From positions 1 through 7,351 of the forward strand of contig JAAWNI010000113.1 in the NCBI GenBank assembly GCA_022798855.1: DNA of 7,351 nucleotides, written 5' to 3'. This document shows positions 1-6,414 of this stretch, piece after piece; positions within the stretch are counted from its first letter, which is position 1, and each line of letters opens with the position of its first letter. The stretch comes from Lawsonibacter sp. Lineage in GTDB: Bacteria > Bacillota > Clostridia > Oscillospirales > Oscillospiraceae. The translations under genes were made by a program, and so were the position numbers. The notes beneath the pieces are model-generated. The model was not told where the DNA came from. It ran no database searches and saw only the letters and a list, made by a program, of their open reading frames with translations.

Positions 1-120
1 CGTTACCGGCCAAAGCCTTGTTGGAGGCTGTGAGGGCGGATGGGCGACCATTCGCTGAACCAGGGTGGTACCGCGTAGAATTCTGCGCCCCTGACTTGAA
101 AAAGTCGGGGGCGTTTTTCT
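1..120 (+). promoter_or_regulatory. T-box riboswitch leader, 3' part (5' end outside window)
   Basis: This is a tRNA-sensing transcription attenuator. The canonical T-box AGGGTGGTACCGCG lies at 62-75. It can fold into the standard antiterminator: 62-65 pairs with 89-92, a 7-nt bulge (66-72, TGGTACC) is left to bind the tRNA 3' end, and 73-75 pairs with 86-88, extended by 77-78/83-84. Bases 86-92 are also the 5' arm of the terminator, so the two folds exclude each other. The bulge reads UGGU, which suits uncharged tRNA with discriminator base A; tRNA-Leu fits, but so do many others. Upstream are a 9-bp hairpin with a GCGA tetraloop (35-56) and a 5-bp hairpin (14-29), probably stem III and neighbouring elements. 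Stem I and its specifier codon lie before the window, so the amino acid cannot be read here. leuA downstream suggests leucine. Confidence 0.93.
86..118 (+). terminator. T-box intrinsic terminator
   Basis: A 12-bp stem (86-97 with 102-113, one G-T wobble) closed by a GAAA tetraloop is followed by TTTTT at 114-118. It stops transcription when the cognate tRNA is charged and is displaced by the antiterminator when uncharged tRNA binds. A second small hairpin (122-126 with 131-135) follows directly and abuts the ribosome binding site of the next gene; its role is unclear. Confidence 0.92.
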
Positions 121-147
121 GTCCCCCGAGGGGGAAAGGAGGCCGAA

Positions 148-762
148 ATGCCAAAAGACCGAGTGGTAGACGAGCCCTATGGGGCCTACAATGTCTACTC
201 CGTCCTGAAAACGGGGCTGTGCGTGGCCTGCCCCCGCTGCGGGGGGATGGGCCTGGTCACGAGCGGGGAGGGGCAGTACCGGTTCCAGTGCACCCGCTGC
301 GGCCACGCCCGGACAAAGCGGCTGGGCGGATACCGCTTCCGGGTGCAGAACCTGTGCCTGTCCTGCGGCCGGTACTACAACGCCCCCGTCCATGACCCGC
401 GACAGCAGGCCTTCCCCGTGCTCCGGGTGCCCTGCCCCTACTGCGGCTTCGTGATGCCGGGGAGGGTGGAAAAAACCGGGCAGGCGGTGTGGTACGGCGG
501 GGATGGGGCGCTCCGGCGGGGCCAGGACCCCATCTTTGGATTTGACCTGTGGTTCCTGGCCAGCCTGGACGGCAAGCCGGTCTGGGCGCTGAACCGGGAG
601 CACCTGTCCTATCTCATCGGCTATCTCAGCGCCGGACTGCGGGAGAAGCCATTTGACCGCCCGGGCCTGCGGGCCGAGTCGGACGCCCTGCCCGCCTTTA
701 TGAAGCGGGCGAAAAACCGCGGCCGGCTGGTAAAGCGGCTGAAAGAACTGCAAAAGAAGTGA
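148..762 (+). CDS. TFIIB-type double zinc-ribbon protein, function unknown
   Basis: This is a 204-residue soluble protein with no signal peptide or membrane segment. The N-terminal half has four zinc knuckles: C28/C31 with C48/C51, and C70/C73 with C96/C99. They probably form two tandem zinc ribbons (CPRCG, CTRCG, CLSCG, CPYCG). The C-terminal half has a segment around residues 130-165 (FGFDLWF, then WALNREHLSYL) and a basic, helical tail (LPAFMKRAKNRGRLVKRLKELQKK region). From memory, this tail recurs in widespread uncharacterised bacterial zinc-ribbon proteins (DPFFGLPLWL...AYNxEHLxYL...LPxWxxxAKNR). The start is set by AAAGGAGG at 135-142, 5 nt before the ATG. The gene sits directly after the T-box terminator and 28 bp before leuA, too close for an obvious separate promoter, so both are probably made on one T-box-controlled transcript. 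A nucleic-acid or protein-binding role is plausible from the fold and basic tail, but no function is established. Confidence 0.88.
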   Translation: MPKDRVVDEPYGAYNVYSVLKTGLCVACPRCGGMGLVTSGEGQYRFQCTRCGHARTKRLGGYRFRVQNLCLSCGRYYNAPVHDPRQQAFPVLRVPCPYCGFVMPGRVEKTGQAVWYGGDGALRRGQDPIFGFDLWFLASLDGKPVWALNREHLSYLIGYLSAGLREKPFDRPGLRAESDALPAFMKRAKNRGRLVKRLKELQKK

Positions 763-790
763 TTGTGCAATTGTAAGGAGGACCTAGACC

Positions 791-2476
791 ATGAAACCCA
801 AATTTGAAAAGTATATTCCCTTCCAGCCCCAGCCCATCCGGGGCCGCACCTGGCCCGACCGGGTGATTGCCAAGGCCCCCGTCTGGTGCTCCGTGGACCT
901 GCGGGACGGCAACCAGGCCCTGGTGGACCCCATGAACCTGGCCGAGAAGCTGGAGTACTTCCACACGCTGGTGGACATCGGGGTGAAGGAGATCGAGATC
1001 GGCTTCCCCTCCGCCAGCGAGACGGAGTATGAGATCTGCCGGGAGCTCATCGAGGGGGGCCACATCCCAGACGACGTGACCATCCAGGTGCTGGTCCAGG
1101 CCCGGGAGCACCTCATCAAAAAGACCTTCGAGGCCATCCAGGGGGCCAAGAACGTCATCCTCCACTTCTATAACTCCACCTCCACCCTCCAGCGGAAGGT
1201 GGTCTTCCAGATGGACACCGACGGCATCACCAAAATCGCCACCGACGCCGCCGACCTGATTTATGAGATGTCCCAGCCCATGATTGAATCGGGTATGAAT
1301 CTGCGGTTTGAATACTCTCCGGAGTCCTTTATGGGCACCGAGATGGACTACGCCGTGGAGATATGCCAGGCGGTGCTGGACCACCTCCACGCCACCCCGG
1401 AGAATAAGGTCATCCTCAACCTGCCCACCACCGTGGAGAACTGTATGCCCAACCAGTTCGCCGACATGCTGGAGTACTTCTGCCGGAAGATTCCCGGCCG
1501 GGACAGCGCCATCATCTCCCTCCACCCCCACAACGACCGGGGCTGCGGCGTGGCCACCACCGAGATGGGCCTGCTGGCCGGGGCCGACCGGGTGGAAGCC
1601 ACCCTCTTCGGCAACGGCGAGCGCACCGGCAACGTGGACATGGTCACCCTGGCCATGAATATGTACACCCAAGGGGTGGACCCGGAGCTGGACTTCTCCC
1701 AGATCAACAGAATCAAGGAGATGTATGAGCGGTGCACCAAAATGCCCGTGGGCGACCGCCAGCCCTACGCCGGCAAGCTGGTCTTTACCGCCTTCTCCGG
1801 CAGCCACCAGGACGCCATCAACAAGGGCGTGCAGTATATGAAGTCCTCCGGCACCGAGTACTGGGAGATCCCCTACCTGCCCATCGACCCCGCCGACGTG
1901 GGCCGGGAGTACGAGCCCATTATCCGCATCAACTCCCAGTCGGGCAAGGGCGGCGCCGCCTATATCATGGAGCACGACTTCGGCTTCGACCTGCCCAAGT
2001 CCATGCACCCGGAGTTCGGCCACATCGTCCAGGTGGAGACGGATAGGGTGGGCAAGGAGATCGCCCCGGAGCGGATCAGCCAGCTGTTCCATCAGGAGTA
2101 TATCGACGTGAAGGAGCCCTACCAGCTGGTCAAGCACGCCTTTAAGGAGGCGGTGGACGACCAGGGCCACTCCCACGTGGCCTTCCAGGGCACCCTGCGG
2201 CACACCGACACCGTCTTTGAGGTGTCCGGCGAGGGCAACGGCCCCATCGACGCCTTCTTTAACGCCATCAAGGGGGAGAAGATGGACCGCTTCTCCTTCC
2301 TGGACTATTCCTCCCACGCCATCACCGACGGCTCCGACTCCCAGAGCGTGGCCTATATCCTCCTCCAGGACCAGCGCAGCGGAAAACAGTACTGGGGCGT
2401 GGGCCTGTCCCATAATATCAACCTCTCCCCCCTGCGGGCCATCCTGTCCGCCATCAACCGGGCGAAAAGAGGATAG
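791..2476 (+). CDS. leuA: 2-isopropylmalate synthase, type 2 LeuA
   Basis: The enzyme condenses acetyl-CoA with 2-oxoisovalerate to 2-isopropylmalate, the first committed step of leucine synthesis in the cytosol. The 561-residue product matches the long type 2 family (Mycobacterium LeuA-like), not the roughly 510-residue type 1. The HMGL-like TIM barrel spans about residues 28-310. It carries the R38-D39 catalytic/metal motif (LRDGNQAL), the metal-binding H245 and H247 (HPHNDRG) and N281 in GNGERTGN. The linker subdomain has the conserved GSHQDAINKG and SGKGGAAY segments. The C-terminal allosteric domain (about 430-561) is complete, with EGNGPIDA and a final GVGLSHNINLSPLRAILSAI stretch, so leucine feedback inhibition is expected. 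The start is supported by AAGGAGG at 775-781, 9 nt before the ATG. The upstream T-box would add transcriptional control by tRNA charging. No leuB, leuC or leuD lies in this window. Confidence 0.96.
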   Translation: MKPKFEKYIPFQPQPIRGRTWPDRVIAKAPVWCSVDLRDGNQALVDPMNLAEKLEYFHTLVDIGVKEIEIGFPSASETEYEICRELIEGGHIPDDVTIQVLVQAREHLIKKTFEAIQGAKNVILHFYNSTSTLQRKVVFQMDTDGITKIATDAADLIYEMSQPMIESGMNLRFEYSPESFMGTEMDYAVEICQAVLDHLHATPENKVILNLPTTVENCMPNQFADMLEYFCRKIPGRDSAIISLHPHNDRGCGVATTEMGLLAGADRVEATLFGNGERTGNVDMVTLAMNMYTQGVDPELDFSQINRIKEMYERCTKMPVGDRQPYAGKLVFTAFSGSHQDAINKGVQYMKSSGTEYWEIPYLPIDPADVGREYEPIIRINSQSGKGGAAYIMEHDFGFDLPKSMHPEFGHIVQVETDRVGKEIAPERISQLFHQEYIDVKEPYQLVKHAFKEAVDDQGHSHVAFQGTLRHTDTVFEVSGEGNGPIDAFFNAIKGEKMDRFSFLDYSSHAITDGSDSQSVAYILLQDQRSGKQYWGVGLSHNINLSPLRAILSAINRAKRG

Positions 2477-2563
2477 CTCCATTTTTCAGACGGTGCCTAA
2501 AAGCCCAGGATTTTTGACGACAGGACAGATCATCCCCTCTTTGCCCACCTCATAACATATTTT

Positions 2564-2600
2564 CCCCGCCGGAGGAATAGTCTGGGAGGGATGGGGGGAA
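2564..2600 (+). other. G-rich leader around the mntP ribosome binding site
   Basis: The 128 bp between leuA and mntP hold no convincing terminator or sigma-A promoter. A lone TTGACG at 2514-2519 lacks a partner -10 at normal spacing. The last 35 bases before mntP are unusually G-rich, with runs at 2571-2575, 2584-2590 and 2593-2598. TTCCCC at 2562-2567 can pair with GGGGAA at 2595-2600, which would hide the likely ribosome binding site. mntP may therefore be read from the leuA transcript or from a promoter I cannot recognise. I see no yybP-ykoY manganese riboswitch, the usual leader for this gene family. Confidence 0.3.
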
Positions 2601-2604
2601 TACC

Positions 2605-3165
2605 ATGGGGACATGTGAGCTGTTCATTATCGCGGTAAGCCTGGCCATGGATGCCTTTGCCGTTTCCATCTGCAAGGGGCTGTCGGCCGGACGGTCCAGG
2701 CTCGGCGGCTGTCTGGCCTGCGGCATTTGGTTCGGCGGCTTTCAGGCCCTGATGCCCCTGGCCGGCTGGCTGCTGGGGGTGCGGTTTCAGGGGATGATCG
2801 TCTCGGTGGACCACTGGATTGCCTTTTTCCTGCTGGGCCTGATTGGCTTCAACATGGCGCGGGAGTCCAGAGCCGGGGGGGCGGTGGAAACCAGCCGCTC
2901 CTTCGCGCCCCAGGCCATGCTCCCGCTGGCGGTGGCCACCAGCGTGGACGCCCTGGCGGTGGGGATCACCTTCGCGTTCCTACAGGCGGACATCCTGACC
3001 GCCGCCGCCCTGATCGGCTCCACCACCTTTGTGATGTCCGCCGTCGGAGTGAAGGCGGGGGCGGTCTTTGGGGGCCGGTTCAAGGACAAGGCGGAGCTGG
3101 CCGGGGGACTGGTGCTGATGGGGATGGGCGTCAAGATCCTGCTGGAGCACACCCTGGCGCATTGA
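2605..3165 (+). CDS. mntP: MntP-family manganese efflux pump
   Basis: This is an integral membrane protein that exports excess Mn2+ from the cytoplasm. At 186 residues it has the normal family length. It shows the two-fold repeat of the family: SLAMDAFAVSICKG in helix 1 (D16) and ATSVDALAVGITFA in helix 4 (D115). These match the intramembrane acidic residues essential in E. coli MntP. Six membrane segments are predicted by eye at about 4-24, 35-57, 66-84, 104-126, 130-154 and 165-181. The C-terminal ELAGGLVLMGMGVKILLEH is also typical. The proposed ATG follows a G-rich ribosome binding site (GGGGGGAA, 2593-2600) that is weaker than those of the neighbouring genes. Family assignment is firm; manganese as substrate comes from characterised homologues. 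Confidence 0.93.
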   Translation: MGTCELFIIAVSLAMDAFAVSICKGLSAGRSRLGGCLACGIWFGGFQALMPLAGWLLGVRFQGMIVSVDHWIAFFLLGLIGFNMARESRAGGAVETSRSFAPQAMLPLAVATSVDALAVGITFAFLQADILTAAALIGSTTFVMSAVGVKAGAVFGGRFKDKAELAGGLVLMGMGVKILLEHTLAH

Positions 3166-3177
3166 GGAGCTTCTGGC

Positions 3178-3216
3178 AAAAAACGCGGCCCGGAGACGGT
3201 TTGTCTCCGGGCCGCG
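3178..3216 (-). terminator. Intrinsic terminator for the bactofilin gene
   Basis: A perfect 14-bp stem (3184-3197 with 3203-3216) has a 5-nt loop. On the minus strand it is followed by six T (complement of AAAAAA at 3178-3183). It begins 7 bp after the bactofilin stop codon. Read on the plus strand, the hairpin would also follow mntP by 18 bp but has no T-tract there, so it may stop mntP transcripts only weakly. Confidence 0.92.
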
Positions 3217-3223
3217 CGTATTG

Positions 3224-3724
3224 TCAGATATCATCGTCCAGATGGTAGTTTTCGCCGAATTGCAGGTCCCCAGCCGGGGGTTCCGGCGCCTTGGGGGGCT
3301 CCGCCGGGGCCAGCATGGTGCTGCTGCCGTCCAGGCGGCCGTTCTCGACCACCAGGGATGCGGTGGCCACGTCGCCGTGGATGCCGCCGGTCCGCTCCAG
3401 GCACAGGTGCTCCCGGGCGGTGACGCTCCCCTGAACGTCGCCGGCCACCCGCACGATGTCGGCGGTGACGGGGCCCTGGATCAGTCCGGTGGTAGCCACC
3501 GTGACGCTGCCGCTCAGGTCGATCTCACCCTCTACACAGCCTTCCACCTGAACGGAGCCCTCCCCACGGATGACGCCGGTAAAGGTAATCCCCTTGGCGA
3601 TGATGGTGTTGCCGTGGGCCTTGGGCAGGGACGGGAGGGAGTCGAAGGGCTCCTCAAAGGCGTCCCCGTCGAAGGGGGTGGGATTGATAGGTTCCTGCTT
3701 AGACGGTCCTCCAAATAAACCCAT
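3224..3724 (-). CDS. Bactofilin (polymer-forming cytoskeletal protein)
   Basis: Bactofilins self-assemble without nucleotides into filaments or patches, often at the membrane, and position other proteins or shape the cell wall. This 166-residue protein has the family layout. A disordered, proline-rich N-terminal tail (1-38) leads to a right-handed beta-helix core (about 39-140) of short glycine- and valine-rich repeats. The core begins at NTIIAKGITFTGVIRGEGSV, with later turns GEIDLSG, GPVTADIVRVAGDVQG and GGIHGDVAT. A proline-rich, acidic C-terminal tail ends in LDDDI. There is no transmembrane segment. The start is set by AAGGAG (complement of 3734-3739), 9 nt before the ATG. It is a single-gene unit with its own promoter and terminator, and no cell-wall peptidase gene is adjacent. 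Cellular role in this organism is unknown. Confidence 0.92.
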   Translation of the reverse strand: MGLFGGPSKQEPINPTPFDGDAFEEPFDSLPSLPKAHGNTIIAKGITFTGVIRGEGSVQVEGCVEGEIDLSGSVTVATTGLIQGPVTADIVRVAGDVQGSVTAREHLCLERTGGIHGDVATASLVVENGRLDGSSTMLAPAEPPKAPEPPAGDLQFGENYHLDDDI

Positions 3725-3892
3725 AACAAATCGCTCCTTACGTTATTTCATTGTCCAGGCGCTGTTTGAAGCATGAAAATATGACCAAAGGGGGAGCTGG
3801 GCGGAGCGCGGCGGCACAGGGACCGCCGTTTGGGCGTATTGGCCATGTTCAAACAAGCCCCAGATGGTTGCCAGGATTCAGAAGTAACAGCA

Positions 3893-3921
3893 ATTATATC
3901 AAATTTTATTTCTCCATGCAA
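3893..3921 (-). promoter_or_regulatory. Extended -10 promoter for bactofilin
   Basis: On the minus strand, TTGCAT (3921-3916) is followed after 17 bp by a perfect TATAAT (3898-3893). TGA immediately upstream forms a TGnTATAAT extended -10. The weak -35 match (3 of 6) is offset by the extended -10. Transcription would start near 3886, giving an untranslated leader of about 160 nt that includes the 3809-3828 hairpin. Confidence 0.72.
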
Positions 3922-4159
3922 GTGGAAAAAGGGGGAAAAAGGTGCTGTTTCCACCTCTGCCTTCCCTTTTGGGAGGAGCGCGTTTCAGGATTTTTTAACG
4001 AAATCCATCTGATTCCCTTGGGATATGGCGGATTTTTGCCGGTTTTATCACAATATTCTGCCTTTCGGCACTTTTAACATAGAAGTTCCGCTTTTTCCGG
4101 CCGGAGGCCCCCATTTCAGGGCGTTTGGGGTTCCGGCGCGGCGCCGGCTGAAAAAATGA

Positions 4160-4188
4160 ATGACAAAACGTGGAAATTAGGGTATAAT
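4160..4188 (+). promoter_or_regulatory. Sigma-A promoter for glgX
   Basis: ATGACA (4160-4165, 5 of 6 to TTGACA), a 17-bp spacer and a perfect TATAAT (4183-4188) make a strong housekeeping promoter. The expected start near 4195 leaves a leader of about 32 nt with AAGGAGG (4211-4217) in front of glgX. The inverted pair AATGAC (4159-4164) and GTCATT (4191-4196) brackets the core and might be an operator. A 6-bp GC hairpin (4133-4147) lies just upstream. Confidence 0.88.
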
Positions 4189-4226
4189 GGGTCATTATTA
4201 TATTAAATTAAAGGAGGAGCAACCCT

Positions 4227-6323
4227 ATGCCGCATACCGTTCAAAACAACGTCCCGCTGCCCCTTCCCCACACCATCCACCTGATCCCCCTGGACCAGAT
4301 CGCCGGCTTTGACGTCCGCCCCGGCTTTTACGACATCAACGGAGCCACTGCCATCCCCGGCGGCGTGAATTTTACCGTCCACTCCCACAACGCCACCTCC
4401 ATCGAGCTGCTGCTGTTCCACCGGACGGAGGACGAGCCCTTTGCCATCCTCCCCTTCCCCCAGCACTACCGCATTGGAAACGTCTACTCCATGATCGTGT
4501 TCAAGCTGAACATTGAGGAGTTTGAGTACGCCTACCGGGTGGACGGCCCCTACGACCCCCGGAAGGGGATGATTTTTGACAAGACCCGGTATCTGCTGGA
4601 CCCCTACGCCAAGGCGGTGACCGGGCAGAGCCAGTGGGGGGACTCCTCCCCCCGGGGCCAGCACTACAAGGCCCGGGTGGTGAAGGACGACTTCGACTGG
4701 CGTGACAGCCAGCAGCCCCTGATCCCCATGGAGGACCTGGTCATCTACGAGCTCCATGTCCGGGGCTTTACCAAGGACGCGTCCTCCGGCGCGGCCCACC
4801 CGGGGACCTTCGCCGGGCTGAAGGAGAAGATACCCTATCTGGAGTCCCTGGGGGTCAACGCCGTGGAGCTGATGCCCATTTTCGAGTTCGACGAGATGCA
4901 GGACTACCGGCAGCACAACGGCAATACCCTGTATAATTACTGGGGGTACAGCACGGTGGGCTTTTTCTCCCCCAACACCAGCTACACCGCCTCCACCGAG
5001 TACAACCGGGAGGGCAACGAGCTGAAAGAGCTGATCCAGACCTTCCACCAGCGGGGCATCGAGGTGTACCTGGATGTGGTCTTCAACCACACCGCCGAGG
5101 GGGACGAGCGGGGGCCCTTCTTCTCCTTCAAGGGTTTTGACAACAGCATCTACTACCTGCTCACCCCCGACGGGCACTACTACAATTTCAGCGGCTGCGG
5201 CAACACTATGAACTGCAACCACCCCATCGTCCGGCAGATGATTCTGGACTGCCTGCGCTACTGGGTGACCACCTACCGGGTGGACGGCTTCCGGTTCGAC
5301 CTGGCGTCCATCCTGGGCCGCAGCGAGGACGGCTCCCCCATGGGCGCGCCCCCGCTGCTCCAGTCCCTGGCCTTCGACCCCATTCTGGGGGACGTGAAGC
5401 TCATCGCCGAGGCCTGGGACGCCGGCGGGCTGTACCAGGTGGGCACCTTCCCCTCCTGGAACCGCTGGGCGGAGTGGAACGGCCGGTATCGGGACGACAT
5501 CCGCCGGTATCTGAAAGGGGACGACGGCTTTGCCCAGGGGGCGGCCCTGCGGCTGGCCGGCTCGCTGGATATGTACGGCTCCCGGGGCGGCACCAACGCT
5601 TCGGTAAACTTCATCACCTGCCACGACGGCTTTACCTTGTGGGACCTGTACTCCTACAACGAAAAGCACAACGAGGCCAACGGCTGGAACTGCACCGACG
5701 GGGCCAACGACAACAACAGCTGGAACTGCGGCGTGGAGGGGGAGGCGGAGGACCCGGCGGTGAACGAGCTGCGCCGCCGCATGTGCCGCAACGCCTTCGC
5801 CCTGCTGATGTGCAGCCGGGGGGTGCCCATGTTCCTGGCGGGGGATGAGTTCTGCAACACCCAGTTCGGCAACAACAACTCCTACTGCCAGGACAACATC
5901 ATCTCCTGGCTGGACTGGAACCGGCTGGAGGAAAACCGGGATATGTTCAGCTTTTTCCAGTATATGATCCGCTTCCGCAAGGAGCACCGGGTGGTGCGGA
6001 TCGCCGCCGGAGACGGCGCCCATGGCTTCCCGGAGGTCAGCTTCCACGGGGTGGAGCCCTGGCGGAACCGGCCCTTCGAGTCCCACGAGCGCTATGTGGG
6101 GGTCATGTTCAGCGGCTGGGAGCGCAGCTCCGGACCCCAGATCGTCTATGTGGCCTCCAACGCCTGGTGGGAGGACCTGGAGGTCCAGCTGCCCCGCCTG
6201 CCCGCCTCCCTGAGCTGGGAGAAGGCGGTGGACACCTGGCAGGCCCAGCAGGCCCCATGCCTTCTCTCCGACACCCGGGTCACCGTCCGGGGCCGGAGCG
6301 TGATGGTATTCGTGGCGAAATAA
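4227..6323 (+). CDS. glgX: Glycogen debranching enzyme (GlgX/isoamylase type, GH13)
   Basis: The enzyme hydrolyses alpha-1,6 branch points of glycogen or limit dextrins in the cytoplasm, working with glycogen phosphorylase. The 698-residue product is full length for GlgX and isoamylase-like enzymes and has no signal peptide. An N-terminal CBM48-like beta-domain covers about residues 30-135, the GH13 catalytic barrel about 165-600, and a C-terminal beta-domain the rest. All four GH13 motifs are intact: DVVFNH (283-288), GFRFD with R356 and the nucleophile D358, the acid/base E395 in EAWD, and H466-D467 in TCHDG. The NYWGYSTVGFFSP segment is typical of this subfamily. AAGGAGG at 4211-4217, 9 nt before the ATG, fixes the start. 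The gene has its own promoter and terminator and stands apart from any other glycogen genes. Type I pullulanase activity is the main alternative; GH13 subfamily and substrate cannot be settled by eye. Confidence 0.93.
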   Translation: MPHTVQNNVPLPLPHTIHLIPLDQIAGFDVRPGFYDINGATAIPGGVNFTVHSHNATSIELLLFHRTEDEPFAILPFPQHYRIGNVYSMIVFKLNIEEFEYAYRVDGPYDPRKGMIFDKTRYLLDPYAKAVTGQSQWGDSSPRGQHYKARVVKDDFDWRDSQQPLIPMEDLVIYELHVRGFTKDASSGAAHPGTFAGLKEKIPYLESLGVNAVELMPIFEFDEMQDYRQHNGNTLYNYWGYSTVGFFSPNTSYTASTEYNREGNELKELIQTFHQRGIEVYLDVVFNHTAEGDERGPFFSFKGFDNSIYYLLTPDGHYYNFSGCGNTMNCNHPIVRQMILDCLRYWVTTYRVDGFRFDLASILGRSEDGSPMGAPPLLQSLAFDPILGDVKLIAEAWDAGGLYQVGTFPSWNRWAEWNGRYRDDIRRYLKGDDGFAQGAALRLAGSLDMYGSRGGTNASVNFITCHDGFTLWDLYSYNEKHNEANGWNCTDGANDNNSWNCGVEGEAEDPAVNELRRRMCRNAFALLMCSRGVPMFLAGDEFCNTQFGNNNSYCQDNIISWLDWNRLEENRDMFSFFQYMIRFRKEHRVVRIAAGDGAHGFPEVSFHGVEPWRNRPFESHERYVGVMFSGWERSSGPQIVYVASNAWWEDLEVQLPRLPASLSWEKAVDTWQAQQAPCLLSDTRVTVRGRSVMVFVAK

Positions 6324-6330
6324 CCTTTAG

Positions 6331-6361
6331 ACGCCCGCGCTGTCCTGGCGCGGGCGTTTTT
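6331..6361 (+). terminator. Intrinsic terminator of glgX
   Basis: A perfect 10-bp stem (6331-6340 with 6348-6357) with a 7-nt loop runs into TTTTT (6357-6361), 7 bp after the glgX stop codon. This is a strong rho-independent terminator and isolates the downstream sigma factor genes. Confidence 0.93.
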
Positions 6362-6373
6362 ATAAAAAATTTC

Positions 6374-6401
6374 TCCCGCCCCGCAACCAACGGGATTTTT
6401 T
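6374..6401 (+). terminator. Possible weak second terminator
   Basis: TCCCG (6374-6378) pairs with CGGGA (6391-6395) across a 12-nt loop and is followed by TTTTTT (6396-6401). The stem is only 5 bp, though the A-run at 6364-6369 could extend it by pairing with the T-run. It may back up the glgX terminator, or be a chance structure in the sigma factor promoter region. Confidence 0.3.
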
Positions 6402-6414
6402 GTCGGGTAGAGGG

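Larger units (their letters stand above)
3725..4226. other. Divergent intergenic region between bactofilin and glgX genes
   Basis: This region of about 500 bp has no credible gene: its small open frames lack ribosome binding sites and recognisable sequence. It holds a promoter for each flanking gene and several hairpins. These are a perfect 6-bp stem with 8-nt loop (3809-3828) inside the bactofilin leader; GTGGAAA/TTTCCAC (3922-3954); a TTTT-loop hairpin (3961-3976); GGATTT/AAATCC (3988-4006); TGCC-TTTC-GGCA (4059-4070); the palindrome TCCGGCCGGA (4096-4105); and CCGGCG-CGG-CGCCGG (4133-4147). A longer alternative fold pairs 4101-4106 with 4131-4136 and 4108-4111 with 4127-4130, and excludes the last hairpin. 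The middle (about 3880-4085) is visibly more AT-rich than the flanking genes. I recognise no known RNA family. Confidence 0.5.

Noticed and set aside
18..395. Open frame of 125 codons across the T-box
   Set aside because: It runs through the riboswitch terminator and overlaps the zinc-ribbon gene in another frame. It has no ribosome binding site.
698..2482. Open frame of 594 codons antisense to leuA
   Set aside because: It mirrors leuA and arises from GC-biased third codon positions. Its product is a low-complexity run of G, V, L, H and D with no recognisable domain, whereas leuA is unmistakable.
2477..2604. yybP-ykoY manganese riboswitch or sigma-A promoter for mntP
   Set aside because: I could not find the conserved riboswitch loops, and TTGACG at 2514-2519 has no -10 box at usable spacing.
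3221..3718. Open frame of 165 codons antisense to the bactofilin gene
   Set aside because: The minus-strand frame has a good ribosome binding site, a promoter, a terminator and a clear family match; the plus-strand frame has none.
3748..4195. Several short open frames on both strands between the bactofilin and glgX genes
   Set aside because: They start without ribosome binding sites, mostly on TTG or within promoter sequence, and their products have no coherent composition or known motifs.
4203..6086. Open frame of 627 codons antisense to glgX
   Set aside because: Same cause: a long shadow frame in GC-rich DNA opposite an intact GH13 enzyme, with repetitive V/G/H/P-rich composition.
6383..6404. 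ECF-type promoter (GCAACC then GTCGGG) upstream of the sigma gene
   Set aside because: The gap between the AAC and GTC elements is about three bases shorter than in well-known ECF promoters, and the -10 match is poor. It remains possible but is not supported well enough to annotate.
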